NCBI GenBank assembly: GCA_039812645.1
Contig: JBDIAV010000039.1
Span: 1 to 25,458, forward strand
DNA length: 25,458 bases
Direction: 5' to 3'
Source of the DNA: Ancrocorticia sp039812645
Lineage (GTDB): Bacteria; Actinomycetota; Actinomycetes; Actinomycetales; Actinomycetaceae
In this document: piece by piece, positions 1-6,833 of the stretch
How the letters are laid out: every line of letters starts with the position of its first letter
Numbering within the stretch: the first letter of the stretch is position 1
Notes under the pieces: generated by a model
The model's database searches: none
What the model was told of the DNA's origin: nothing
Seen by the model: only the letters and a program-made list of their open reading frames with translations
Made by a program: the position numbers and the translations under genes

Positions 1-430
1 CACCACCTCAACACCCCTTTCGAAGCATCTCAGTACTCGTTACCGCGTCCCGGCGACAGGTAAAAACACTACCCACCCAACCCACCACCGTCAAACCACA
101 ACCACGAGACCCCCCTCACACACCCACAAAACCCACCCACCACAACAAAAACTCAACCCACACCCACCACACAACACCCCACAAACAACCCCAACAACAC
201 CCCACGACAACCCATCCCTAACATCGACCACACACCACGAGTCTCCTCATTCGTAATCAGCCCCACACATTTGCTCCAGAGCCATCACCCCCTCACCACC
301 CTTCGAGATTATTAGGGGCTGCACCCTGCACCCTGCACCCTGCACCCTGCACCCTGCACCCAAAATCAACATCGTGGAACAGCACCCGGTAACAGCAGCT
401 AACTTAACGCCGAACCAACTCAACAAACAG
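1..430. other. gene-poor intergenic region with A/C tract
   Basis: I see no convincing gene here. Positions 61-240 are almost entirely A and C on the + strand: I count 14 G or T in 180 bases, so the minus strand is G/T. On the minus strand such a tract could be an untranslated leader or spacer, for example near a ribosomal RNA operon left of the window, but no rRNA sequence is recognisable. Positions 241-318 and 362-430 show no motif I can name. A short plus-strand reading frame at 433-699 runs through the terminator and into the antisense of the next gene, so it is not counted. Confidence 0.6.
319..361. repeat. 7-bp tandem repeat, six copies
   Basis: The unit CTGCACC is repeated six times without interruption (319-360), and base 361 begins a seventh. 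The unit is not a multiple of three and lies outside any gene. It is a microsatellite-like array whose copy number could vary by slippage. No promoter spacing role can be shown, because the nearest gene (ending at 562) is transcribed towards it. Confidence 0.9.
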
Positions 431-465
431 GGGTGGCCCGGCTCCTTCTTGGAGCCGGGCCACCC
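431..465 (-). terminator. rho-independent-type terminator of the L,D-transpeptidase gene
   Basis: A perfect 15-bp inverted repeat (431-445 with 451-465) encloses a 5-nt loop. On the minus strand it lies about 100 bp after the stop codon at 562 and is followed by a moderately T-rich stretch. It is GC-rich enough to be a strong hairpin. The direction is assigned from the neighbouring gene. Confidence 0.8.
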
Positions 466-495
466 GCCATCTCATACCGCGATCATCCGCTCATA

Positions 496-543
496 GTGCT
501 CAATCACAACCCGGCAATCGTGCTCAATCACAACCCGGCAATC
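496..543. repeat. 24-bp direct tandem duplication after the L,D-transpeptidase gene
   Basis: Positions 496-519 and 520-543 are identical 24-mers. On the minus strand, one frame of each copy reads VVIEH, which resembles the VVVHY end of the neighbouring transpeptidase. A further, more diverged relative appears to overlap the real 3' end of that gene (about 568-592). The array looks like slipped duplication of the gene's end. Confidence 0.8.
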
Positions 544-561
544 GTGCACGACTATCACTTG

Positions 562-2007
562 TTAATAGTGCACAACCACCGGAGTGCCAATCTCCGCCCA
601 GTTGTACACCCACTCAGCGGCGTCGGCGGGAAGATTGACGCAGCCCATCGAACCGGGAGCGCCTGGGCCGAAGAAGGGCTGCCACGGCGCACCGTGTAGC
701 GCATAGTCGCCGGAGAAGTACGACACCCACGGCACATCCTTGGCACAGTAGGAGAAACGCGAGCTGCACCCCATATCCTGTGAACGGTACTGAAGATAGA
801 CGTGGAACGTTCCCGTAATCGTCTCCTCGCCAGCCTTACCCGGCACGATAAGAGATGGTTCCCGCGCCGCAGTCTGCCCAACATAGGGCACCATCTGATA
901 CGTCGTCAGATTAACGTCGATCCAGTGCTCCCCCTGAGCCGCAGGATAAGCAAACTTCTCGTAACCGGGCATCGCAGGCCGGGTATCATATTCTGGCTTG
1001 ACTTCGTCATATTCGAAGCCATTGTCGTAGGGCTTACCGGCCTCCAGTGCGGACATCAGGCCGTTAACGACGTCGTCGACGTTATTGGCTTGATATCCGG
1101 ACTTTCCGGGCATCGCCTCAACCAGAACCGTGCCGGATGGACTTACGTTATTGACACCGTTAACTACGGGTTCTGCGGTGTCATCCGCGACTTTCTGGAC
1201 CCATTCCCTCACTTTATCCCGGTCGTAAATCGGCTTACCCAGGCCCTTCGAGGTGATCGAAACCTTCACCCACGAAGCCTTATCGGCGTTCTCGGCAACA
1301 AATTCGGCTGGGCCATCGGTCAAAGTAATCGCGGGCTCCAGCAGAGCGTTCGCCGCTTCAATGGCCGCCTTCGCATCCTTCTCAGACACCATTGGAAGAG
1401 CTTCATGAGAATCCACAGAGACGCTCGTCGGGGCTAGTTTCTCGGCGGCCTCCTTTAGGGCAGCAGCCAACTGATCCGCGTCAATACGGGTCCCGGACGA
1501 CGACGGCGTCGCCACAAACCCGACCGCTTCTTTCGAGTACTTGAGGGTTGCATCCACCGCCGGTTTGGCTAACGTCTCCTGGAAGTCAGCGAAGACATCC
1601 TCATCTAGAGAGTAGACCGGAGCGATATCCTCGGGACTCACAATGGTTGCGAGGCGGGAGAAAACTGGGCGATCCAATCCAACGGCTTCATGCGCGGTCG
1701 CCTTGGCATCAACGGTGATTCCGAGATCAGCGAGGCTAGCTACGGTCCTCTTGCCATCCACCTCAATGGTTACGTCAACCTGCTCAGCCCTCACCGCCAC
1801 ATACGAGGCGATATCCATCTCATCCATTCCAGAAACGGACTTTTCACCAACAAGAACGCCCGGCAGCGCGTAGGCATGGGCCACGCCGAAGTATCCGGTA
1901 ACACCAATAGCCAACGCCGCCACGACACCAATAACCGCTACCGGTTTCGCCCAACGCCGTCGTTGTTGATTCTCCCGTGGCTTTTGATCGTCCTCAGATG
2001 AAGTCAT
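562..2007 (-). CDS. membrane-anchored L,D-transpeptidase (YkuD domain)
   Basis: This is a predicted 481-aa L,D-transpeptidase, which would form 3-3 peptidoglycan cross-links or attach proteins to the wall outside the membrane. Residues 1-20 are charged, 21-45 form one membrane anchor or uncleaved signal, and the middle (about 60-340) resembles the VanW-associated putative peptidoglycan-binding repeats that often precede YkuD. The C-terminal YkuD domain carries the catalytic signature: the HG of 'YALHGAPW', then SMGCVNL, with Cys456 as the likely nucleophile, 26 residues from the end. The ATG at 2007 was chosen because the anchor and charged N-terminus follow directly; the open frame continues upstream to 2367 through a terminator and palindromes, which is implausible. 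The Shine-Dalgarno is weak. It is monocistronic, with its own terminator. The exact cross-linking role is inferred. Confidence 0.93.
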   Translation of the reverse strand: MTSSEDDQKPRENQQRRRWAKPVAVIGVVAALAIGVTGYFGVAHAYALPGVLVGEKSVSGMDEMDIASYVAVRAEQVDVTIEVDGKRTVASLADLGITVDAKATAHEAVGLDRPVFSRLATIVSPEDIAPVYSLDEDVFADFQETLAKPAVDATLKYSKEAVGFVATPSSSGTRIDADQLAAALKEAAEKLAPTSVSVDSHEALPMVSEKDAKAAIEAANALLEPAITLTDGPAEFVAENADKASWVKVSITSKGLGKPIYDRDKVREWVQKVADDTAEPVVNGVNNVSPSGTVLVEAMPGKSGYQANNVDDVVNGLMSALEAGKPYDNGFEYDEVKPEYDTRPAMPGYEKFAYPAAQGEHWIDVNLTTYQMVPYVGQTAAREPSLIVPGKAGEETITGTFHVYLQYRSQDMGCSSRFSYCAKDVPWVSYFSGDYALHGAPWQPFFGPGAPGSMGCVNLPADAAEWVYNWAEIGTPVVVHY

Positions 2008-2183
2008 ATCCGCATTCTCGTTGATTCCCCGCGGTTTGATAACCAACCTAAGTATGAATACCACGACAAGGTGCCTGAGATAACACCGCTTTGAGACGAC
2101 GACGGCGAGCAACGCCGACAAACGTCCCGGGCCGGCAAGGGGAGCGCCAGGAGCTGGGCGGGGACTGCCCGGAATCTGGCCAG

Positions 2184-2279
2184 AGGAGTGATGTTTTCGG
2201 AAACAAGTGGCGTTTTCCGATACGCGTAACGGTTTTTCCCACGGAAAAAGCGTTACGCGTATACCAAAATGACACTCCT
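2184..2279. repeat. nested palindromic element
   Basis: The core 2220-2262 folds as a long hairpin: a 12-bp arm (2220-2231 with 2251-2262, core TACGCGTAACG), one G/G mismatch at 2232/2250, a 7-bp arm TTTTTCC/GGAAAAA, and a CAC loop. An outer pair AGGAGTG (2184-2190) and CACTCCT (2273-2279) encloses it, and a small CGGAAA/TTTCCG hairpin sits in the left flank (about 2199-2219). It lies between the rplI-side terminator and the transpeptidase start, so it could be a leader structure, a regulator site or a mobile palindromic (REP/MITE-like) repeat. Confidence 0.75.
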
Positions 2280-2314
2280 TTGGGATGGGGCAAGAGGAGT
2301 CGGAATAGGACAGG

Positions 2315-2363
2315 AAAAGGGGCTGCATCAGACAGGTTTTCACCTTCTGATGCAGCCCCTTTT
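2315..2363 (-). terminator. strong terminator downstream of rplI
   Basis: An 18-bp perfect stem (2315-2332 with 2346-2363) begins with AAAAGGGG and ends with CCCCTTTT. A further AGGT/ACCT pair inside (2334-2337 with 2342-2345) leaves a 4-nt loop and a single bulge. T runs occur at both ends, so it could work in either direction. It lies 119 bp past the rplI stop and probably ends the rpsF-ssb-rpsR-rplI transcript. Confidence 0.9.
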
Positions 2364-2481
2364 TCACCCGGAGGTTGCGTTACTAGGACACGAACGCCAC
2401 TGGCACCTGACCTCCTAGAGATCACGCCACCAGGGCGCCGCCTCTTTTCAGCCGACAGATCTACCTGCCAACCACGGCAGT

Positions 2482-2928
2482 TCAGCCAGCCACAACCTCG
2501 ATGGAGAGGGTTGCGGAGACGTCGTCGTGCAGCTTAACCGTGGCCTTGTACGAACCCACCGACTTGATCGGGGTGGGCAGGTTGATGGCGCGACGATCGA
2601 CAGCCTTGCCAACCTTGGCGGTGGCAGCGGTGGCAATGTCAGCGTTGGTCACGGCGCCGAAGAGGCGGCCGTTCTCACCAGCGGACTTGGCAATCTGCAG
2701 AGTGTCAGCCTGGAGGGAATCGCGCAGTGCGTGAGCTTCGTCGAGCGAAGCAATAGCGCGCTTGCGGCGAGCCTCAGCGATCTGATCGACCTGCTTCTGG
2801 CCACCCTTGGTCCACGCGGTAGCGTAGCCACGGGGGATGAGGTAGTTGCGGCCGTAGCCGTCCTTGACCTCAACGACTTCGCCTGCCTGGCCGAGGCCGG
2901 CAACATCATGCGTCAGGATGAGCTTCAT
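2482..2928 (-). CDS. rplI: 50S ribosomal protein bL9
   Basis: This 148-aa protein has the full bL9 layout: an N-terminal domain starting MKLILTHDVAGLGQ with the conserved KDGYGRNYLIPRG segment at about 22-34, a long connecting helix rich in Ala, Arg and Lys (about 40-75), and a C-terminal 23S-binding domain with GRLFGAVT at about 86-93. Length is normal for the family. The start at 2928 has a good AGGAG-type ribosome site. It is the last gene of the rpsF-ssb-rpsR-rplI cluster, 13 bp after rpsR, and is followed by the terminator at 2315-2363. Confidence 0.98.
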   Translation of the reverse strand: MKLILTHDVAGLGQAGEVVEVKDGYGRNYLIPRGYATAWTKGGQKQVDQIAEARRKRAIASLDEAHALRDSLQADTLQIAKSAGENGRLFGAVTNADIATAATAKVGKAVDRRAINLPTPIKSVGSYKATVKLHDDVSATLSIEVVAG

Positions 2929-2941
2929 TAGTTAACTCTCC

Positions 2942-3178
2942 TTAGCGAGCAGAGCTCGAGTAGGGCAGCAGAGCCATCTCGCGGGCATTCTTAATTGCCT
3001 TGGCGATCTTGCGCTGTTCCTGCGTGGTGACACCGGTGACGCGACGAGCGCGGATCTTGCCGCGATCGGAGATGAACTTACGCAGAGTTGCGGTGTCCTT
3101 GTAATCGATGTTTGCGACCTTGGCCGACTTCAGCGGATTGGTCTTCTTCTTGGGCTTGCGAAGCGCGGGCTTCGGCAT
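2942..3178 (-). CDS. rpsR: 30S ribosomal protein bS18
   Basis: This predicted 78-aa bS18 begins MPKPALRKPKKKTNP and contains the family core IDYKDTATLRKFISDRGKI and RARRVTGVTTQEQR. The ATG at 3178 is chosen over the upstream ATG at 3223 because AAGGAG sits at proper distance before it and the upstream extension has no family similarity. There is no cysteine, so this is the zinc-free form of S18; many actinobacteria also carry a second, zinc-binding paralogue elsewhere, which cannot be judged here. S18 forms a pair with S6, encoded in the same operon. Confidence 0.97.
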   Translation of the reverse strand: MPKPALRKPKKKTNPLKSAKVANIDYKDTATLRKFISDRGKIRARRVTGVTTQEQRKIAKAIKNAREMALLPYSSSAR

Positions 3179-3400
3179 AGTGTGCTCCTTCAATTGCGGT
3201 GGAACTGCAACCTCTGCAGCCACCTGACGGCTCTCGCCGTCGAAAAAGTCGATATATCAAGCGGAGTTCAGCCTCAACCTCGATTTCGAGGCCGATGCAC
3301 CCATGAATTCCCTTCAGAATCCTGGAACTAGCGAACCTTCACCTGGAGAGTTCCCGCCAACAGGCCGTGGCATCTCAGCCAGACCCGTCGGCGCAACCTC
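3179..3400 (-). promoter_or_regulatory. ssb-rpsR intergenic spacer with hairpins
   Basis: The 222-bp gap is unusually wide for this operon. On the minus strand it holds a 6-bp GACGGC/GCCGTC stem closed by a GAGA loop (3226-3241), preceded by a T-run and a GATATATC box (about 3241-3260) that could be a -10-like element. A second hairpin, CCTCGA/TCGAGG, lies at 3278-3291. These could mark an internal promoter, an RNA processing site or partial attenuation before rpsR-rplI. No function is shown. Confidence 0.3.
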
Positions 3401-3970
3401 TTAGAACGGAGGAAGATCGTCGAACGACGAGCCACCCTGCGGGGCCTGCGACCACGGATCGTACGAGGAACCACCCTGCGGAGCATCGTAGGACACCCGA
3501 CCCTGGCTCGGCGCTTGGCCGCCAGCGTTGGATTGTCCCTGATTCCCGCCGTAGCTGTTCCCGCCCTGAGCCCGGTTGCCTCCTTGACCGCCCTGACTGC
3601 CACCGCCGCCGGCGACCCGGGTGACCTGCGCGCGCGCGTAGCGCAGCGAGGGGCCAACCTCGTCAACCTGCATCTCGATGGAGGTACGCTGCTGCCCGTT
3701 GTATTCGTAGCTGCGTACCGTCATACGGCCAGTGACAATAACCCGCATTCCCTTGGACAGGGACTCTGCGACGTTCTCCGCATACTCGCGCCACACCGAG
3801 CAGCGGACGAACATGGCTTCGCCATCTTCCCACTGGTTGGTCTGACGATTGAGGCTACGAGGAGTAGACGCCACGGTGAAGCTCGCGACAGGGGTGCCGG
3901 AGCTGACGTAGCGCAGCTCGGGATCGCCGGTTAGATTACCAACGATTGTGAGTACCGGTTCGCCTGCCAT
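3401..3970 (-). CDS. ssb: single-stranded DNA-binding protein
   Basis: This 189-aa SSB protects single-stranded DNA in replication and repair. Residues 1-110 form the OB fold (VLTIVGNLTGDPELRYVSSG near the start, then WREYAENVAESLSKG and VIVTGRM). A Gly/Gln/Asn-rich flexible linker follows (about 118-180). The acidic tip ends DDLPPF, the normal docking peptide for partner proteins. Its position between rpsF and rpsR is the widely conserved arrangement. The start at 3970 has a GGAGA ribosome site, and the gap from the rpsF stop is 21 bp. Confidence 0.98.
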   Translation of the reverse strand: MAGEPVLTIVGNLTGDPELRYVSSGTPVASFTVASTPRSLNRQTNQWEDGEAMFVRCSVWREYAENVAESLSKGMRVIVTGRMTVRSYEYNGQQRTSIEMQVDEVGPSLRYARAQVTRVAGGGGSQGGQGGNRAQGGNSYGGNQGQSNAGGQAPSQGRVSYDAPQGGSSYDPWSQAPQGGSSFDDLPPF

Positions 3971-3991
3971 GATCTCTCCTTAGAGTTAGCC

Positions 3992-4279
3992 TCAGGCCTC
4001 AGCGCGCAGCAGCTTGGTACGCAGGATGACCTCGTTGAGGCCAAGCTGACGATCCAGCTCCTGGGCGGTTGCCGGGGTGGACTTCATGTTCACCACGACG
4101 TAGATGCCTTCAGAACGCTTGTTGATGTCGTAAGCAAGGCGACGCTTGCCCCAAATATCGACCTTCTCCACGGAACCGCCCTCTGCTGGGACGACCTGAA
4201 GCAGCTTGTCGACGAAGATACCGAGGTTACGCTCGTCAACGGTCGGATCGATGATGATCATCATCTCGTAATCACGCAT
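3992..4279 (-). CDS. rpsF: 30S ribosomal protein bS6
   Basis: This 95-aa bS6 starts MRDYEMMIIIDPTVDERN and includes the conserved WGKRRLAYDINKRSEGIYVV segment in two adjoining parts (about 44-63). Length fits the family. The start at 4279 is preceded by a very strong AAGGAGGTGG ribosome site. It is the first gene of the r-protein/ssb operon, and its leader (4280-4400) may carry autoregulation by the S6:S18 pair. Confidence 0.98.
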   Translation of the reverse strand: MRDYEMMIIIDPTVDERNLGIFVDKLLQVVPAEGGSVEKVDIWGKRRLAYDINKRSEGIYVVVNMKSTPATAQELDRQLGLNEVILRTKLLRAEA

Positions 4280-4307
4280 GCTTTTCCCACCTCCTTTGGA
4301 CTACACG

Positions 4308-4326
4308 GTCATGGTCTTTCCATGAC
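4308..4326 (-). promoter_or_regulatory. hairpin in the rpsF leader, candidate S6:S18 site
   Basis: A 7-bp perfect stem (4308-4314 with 4320-4326) with a 5-nt loop lies about 30 bp before the rpsF start. On the minus strand the 3' side of the stem is followed directly by CCG. A hairpin next to CCG is a feature of the known S6:S18-binding leader motif of rpsF operons, but I cannot verify the full covariance pattern. It is a candidate only. Confidence 0.35.
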
Positions 4327-4407
4327 AGGAGGGTCAATGCGTTGGTATCCCCGTACGGCCGGGTTGGCCGAGTGGAAACACCAAAACTCAACTTTACCGA
4401 CGACGAC

Positions 4408-4468
4408 GAGAAGTGGCTACCTCGAGGAGAAAAGATGTCACCCATCTCTCCCCGAAGTAGCCACTCTC
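4408..4468 (-). terminator. long imperfect hairpin between pbp and rpsF
   Basis: Arms 4408-4424 and 4453-4468 pair around the shared GTGGCTAC/GTAGCCAC core, and inner GATG/CATC pairing (4434-4437 with 4443-4446) may extend it. It lies just past the PBP stop at 4531 and before rpsF, in the right place to end the AI-2E/PBP transcript. The minus-strand flank is not strongly T-rich, so termination is likely but not certain; it could instead be part of the rpsF leader. Confidence 0.5.
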
Positions 4469-4530
4469 ACGCTGTTACGACAACCTATTCAGTTTCGACG
4501 ACGACGTCCATTCGTAGTCGCGCCGACAAC

Positions 4531-6831
4531 CTATTCGTTCTCGCGGCGCACTTGATCACTCTGGTTCTCCGAGTCTCCACCCGCATTACCCGCACCACCG
4601 GAATCACTTCCAGGATTCTCCGGCACCGTATTCTCAGGAGCACCTCCCGAATCATTAGGTACAGTCTGGTCGCCGGAACTCGTCCCGTCAGTCGGAGTTC
4701 CAGTTGGAACCTCCGTCACACTCTGGGTGGGTGTCGGTGTTTGCGTAGGAGTCGGCGTCTCGGTTGCAGTAGCGGTAGCGCTTGGAGTTGGGGTCGCTGT
4801 CTCAATCTCCGTCGGAGTCGTAGGCTGCTGGATAGGCGCCACCGGGACGTCCCGCTGTGGCCTACCTGAACCATCCGGCAGCGGAGCGAACTCCTCCACA
4901 TCCATCCCCTCGGTGGCTACAGACATGTAATCGAGCCAAATATCCGAGGGGTAGGTGCCACCACTGATGAATTGGTAGCCGAAGTCTTGTAGCTCTTCCT
5001 CGCTGCCGTCCTCACCGACCTGGTACATATCCACGACGGTGAGCATCTGGGGGATGTAGCCAATAAACCACGCCGACTTGGTATCCGACGAGGTACCCGT
5101 CTTACCCGCAACCGGACGGCCCAGATAGCCGGCCGTCTCTCCGGTGGCGCCTGGCTGAGTAACCTGCTGCAACGCGTAGTTGAGGGTATCGATATCGTCC
5201 TGTTCAAAGACACGATCGCCAGCGTCGCCACCCTTGTAGATGGAGTTGCCCTGAGCATCAAGCACTTCCTTGACGATGAAAGGCTCGTGCATAACTCCTC
5301 GATTAGCAAACATGCCATAGGCACGCGCCATGTCGATGGGATGCGGCGACGAAGATCCCAGCACGTTTGTCAACGAGTCATCAAGTCCAGGAGTATCGGC
5401 AGGAAGGCCAGCCTTAATGGCCGTGTTCATCGTATTCTCGGGCCCAATCTCGTCATTCAGCGTCACGTAGGTGGTGTTCACCGAATGCATGGTCGCCGTC
5501 GCAAGATTAATATTTCCACGGCTCAACTCATCAAAGTTGACGATCTCGACCGAGCCGTAGAACCACATGGGGGACTGGGACGGGAAGCGATCCCATAGGC
5601 TGCCGCCCTGTTCGAGGTAGGTAAGCAGGGCGAACGGCTTAAACGTCGATCCTGCCTGTGCCCGGTCCTGGGTGATGGCATTCACCTCCCGCTCCATGAA
5701 GTCAGCGCCTCCATATAGCGCGTAAATCGAGCCGGTGCGGGGATCCGTGGAAACAATACCCACCTTGTTGTTCGCGGGACGATCCTCCGGCAGGTTGGCC
5801 ACGGCATCGACGGCGGCCTGCTGCTTCTCCTTATCGATCGTCGTGACGATCTTCAGACCGCGCGTGTTGATATCATCCGCGGTGAACTCGCCCGAATCAA
5901 TAAGTTCGGCGGAGGCTGTGCTCAGCAGATACCCGTTGGGGCCCTCAAAAGCGTTGCTCCGCTCCAAGGAATTCGTTGGGGGGAACACGGCCGCGTCCGC
6001 ATCCGCCTGAGAGATGTACCCCTCGGAGACCATGTTGTCCAATACTCGGTGCCAACGGCTCTCTGCCTGCTCCGGATCCTGGGCCGGATCCCATGCCGAC
6101 GGCGCCGGGATCACGGCCGTCAACAGAGCCGCCTGACTCAGGTTGAGATCACTAGCCGAGATACCAAAGTACCGCTGAGCGGCCATCTCAATGCCATACG
6201 CACCACGACCGAAGTAGATCGTATTGAGATAGTTCTCGAGAACCTCGTCCTTCGTCTGCTCGTTATCGATCTTGAGAGCGATAATCGCCTCTTTCAACTT
6301 GCCGGCGTAATTCGTCGTCGTCCCAAGGTAGTAACGCTCCACGTACTGCTGAGTCAGAGTCGAGCCACCCTGCTGGGCCCCGCCGCGGGCGTTATTCACA
6401 AGCGCGCGGGCGATGCCTCGTAGGTCGATGCCGCTGTTGGAGTAGAAGGACTTATCCTCCGAGGCGATAACCGACTGCCCCACATACTCAGGCAAAGTAT
6501 CCAGGGCGACGGGCTCACGGTCGATATCCGCGAAGGACCCCATCTCCGTCTCACCGTCGGAGAAGTAAACGCGCGTTGTCTGGGCCAGCGCCAGCTCGTC
6601 CGGCTCCGGGATATCGGTGGTGACATACAGCGTTCCCAAAGTCGCCACGCCAGCCACGAAAACCGCCGCGATCGATGCCAGTACAAACCGCCAGCTCGGA
6701 ATCCACCGGTGAACGGGCCCCAGACCTCGCCGCGGATAGTTCCAGCGAAGACCCCGCTTCTTCGGCGACGACGAACCGCCCCCCGAACGAGAGGCCCCCG
6801 AGGCCGCTCCTTGATTCGATGTTTTTGCCAT
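4531..6831 (-). CDS. class A penicillin-binding protein (PonA-type)
   Basis: This 766-aa bifunctional peptidoglycan synthase polymerises lipid II and cross-links peptides outside the membrane. A basic, Ser/Gly-rich cytoplasmic tail (1-46) is followed by one membrane segment (about 47-69). The GT51 domain shows EDKSFY with catalytic Glu125 and QGGSTLTQQ (154-162). The transpeptidase domain shows STFK (Ser395 nucleophile, Lys398), SVN (450-452) and KTGTSSD from 577. The last 100 residues are a Pro/Thr, then Ser/Gly/Glu/Asn-rich extension, typical of actinobacterial PonA proteins and probably disordered in the wall. It starts 2 bp after the AI-2E gene stop, so the two are co-transcribed. It corresponds in position to ponA1 next to rpsF in other actinobacteria. 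Confidence 0.97.
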   Translation of the reverse strand: MAKTSNQGAASGASRSGGGSSSPKKRGLRWNYPRRGLGPVHRWIPSWRFVLASIAAVFVAGVATLGTLYVTTDIPEPDELALAQTTRVYFSDGETEMGSFADIDREPVALDTLPEYVGQSVIASEDKSFYSNSGIDLRGIARALVNNARGGAQQGGSTLTQQYVERYYLGTTTNYAGKLKEAIIALKIDNEQTKDEVLENYLNTIYFGRGAYGIEMAAQRYFGISASDLNLSQAALLTAVIPAPSAWDPAQDPEQAESRWHRVLDNMVSEGYISQADADAAVFPPTNSLERSNAFEGPNGYLLSTASAELIDSGEFTADDINTRGLKIVTTIDKEKQQAAVDAVANLPEDRPANNKVGIVSTDPRTGSIYALYGGADFMEREVNAITQDRAQAGSTFKPFALLTYLEQGGSLWDRFPSQSPMWFYGSVEIVNFDELSRGNINLATATMHSVNTTYVTLNDEIGPENTMNTAIKAGLPADTPGLDDSLTNVLGSSSPHPIDMARAYGMFANRGVMHEPFIVKEVLDAQGNSIYKGGDAGDRVFEQDDIDTLNYALQQVTQPGATGETAGYLGRPVAGKTGTSSDTKSAWFIGYIPQMLTVVDMYQVGEDGSEEELQDFGYQFISGGTYPSDIWLDYMSVATEGMDVEEFAPLPDGSGRPQRDVPVAPIQQPTTPTEIETATPTPSATATATETPTPTQTPTPTQSVTEVPTGTPTDGTSSGDQTVPNDSGGAPENTVPENPGSDSGGAGNAGGDSENQSDQVRRENE

Positions 6832-6833
6832 GA

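Noticed and set aside
319..361. CRISPR-like array
   Set aside because: Units are 7 bp and contiguous with no spacers.
2008..2367. Longer version of the L,D-transpeptidase starting at 2367
   Set aside because: The extra 120 codons run through the rplI terminator and palindromic element and show no protein-like composition.
4365..4382. tRNA-Leu/Ser-like start (GCCGGGTTGGCCGAGTGG)
   Set aside because: No anticodon arm, T-arm or matching acceptor end follows; the region is the rpsF leader.
4322..4869. Plus-strand frames over the PBP tail and rpsF leader
   Set aside because: They cross the hairpin and the antisense of the Pro/Thr-rich tail; no family resemblance.
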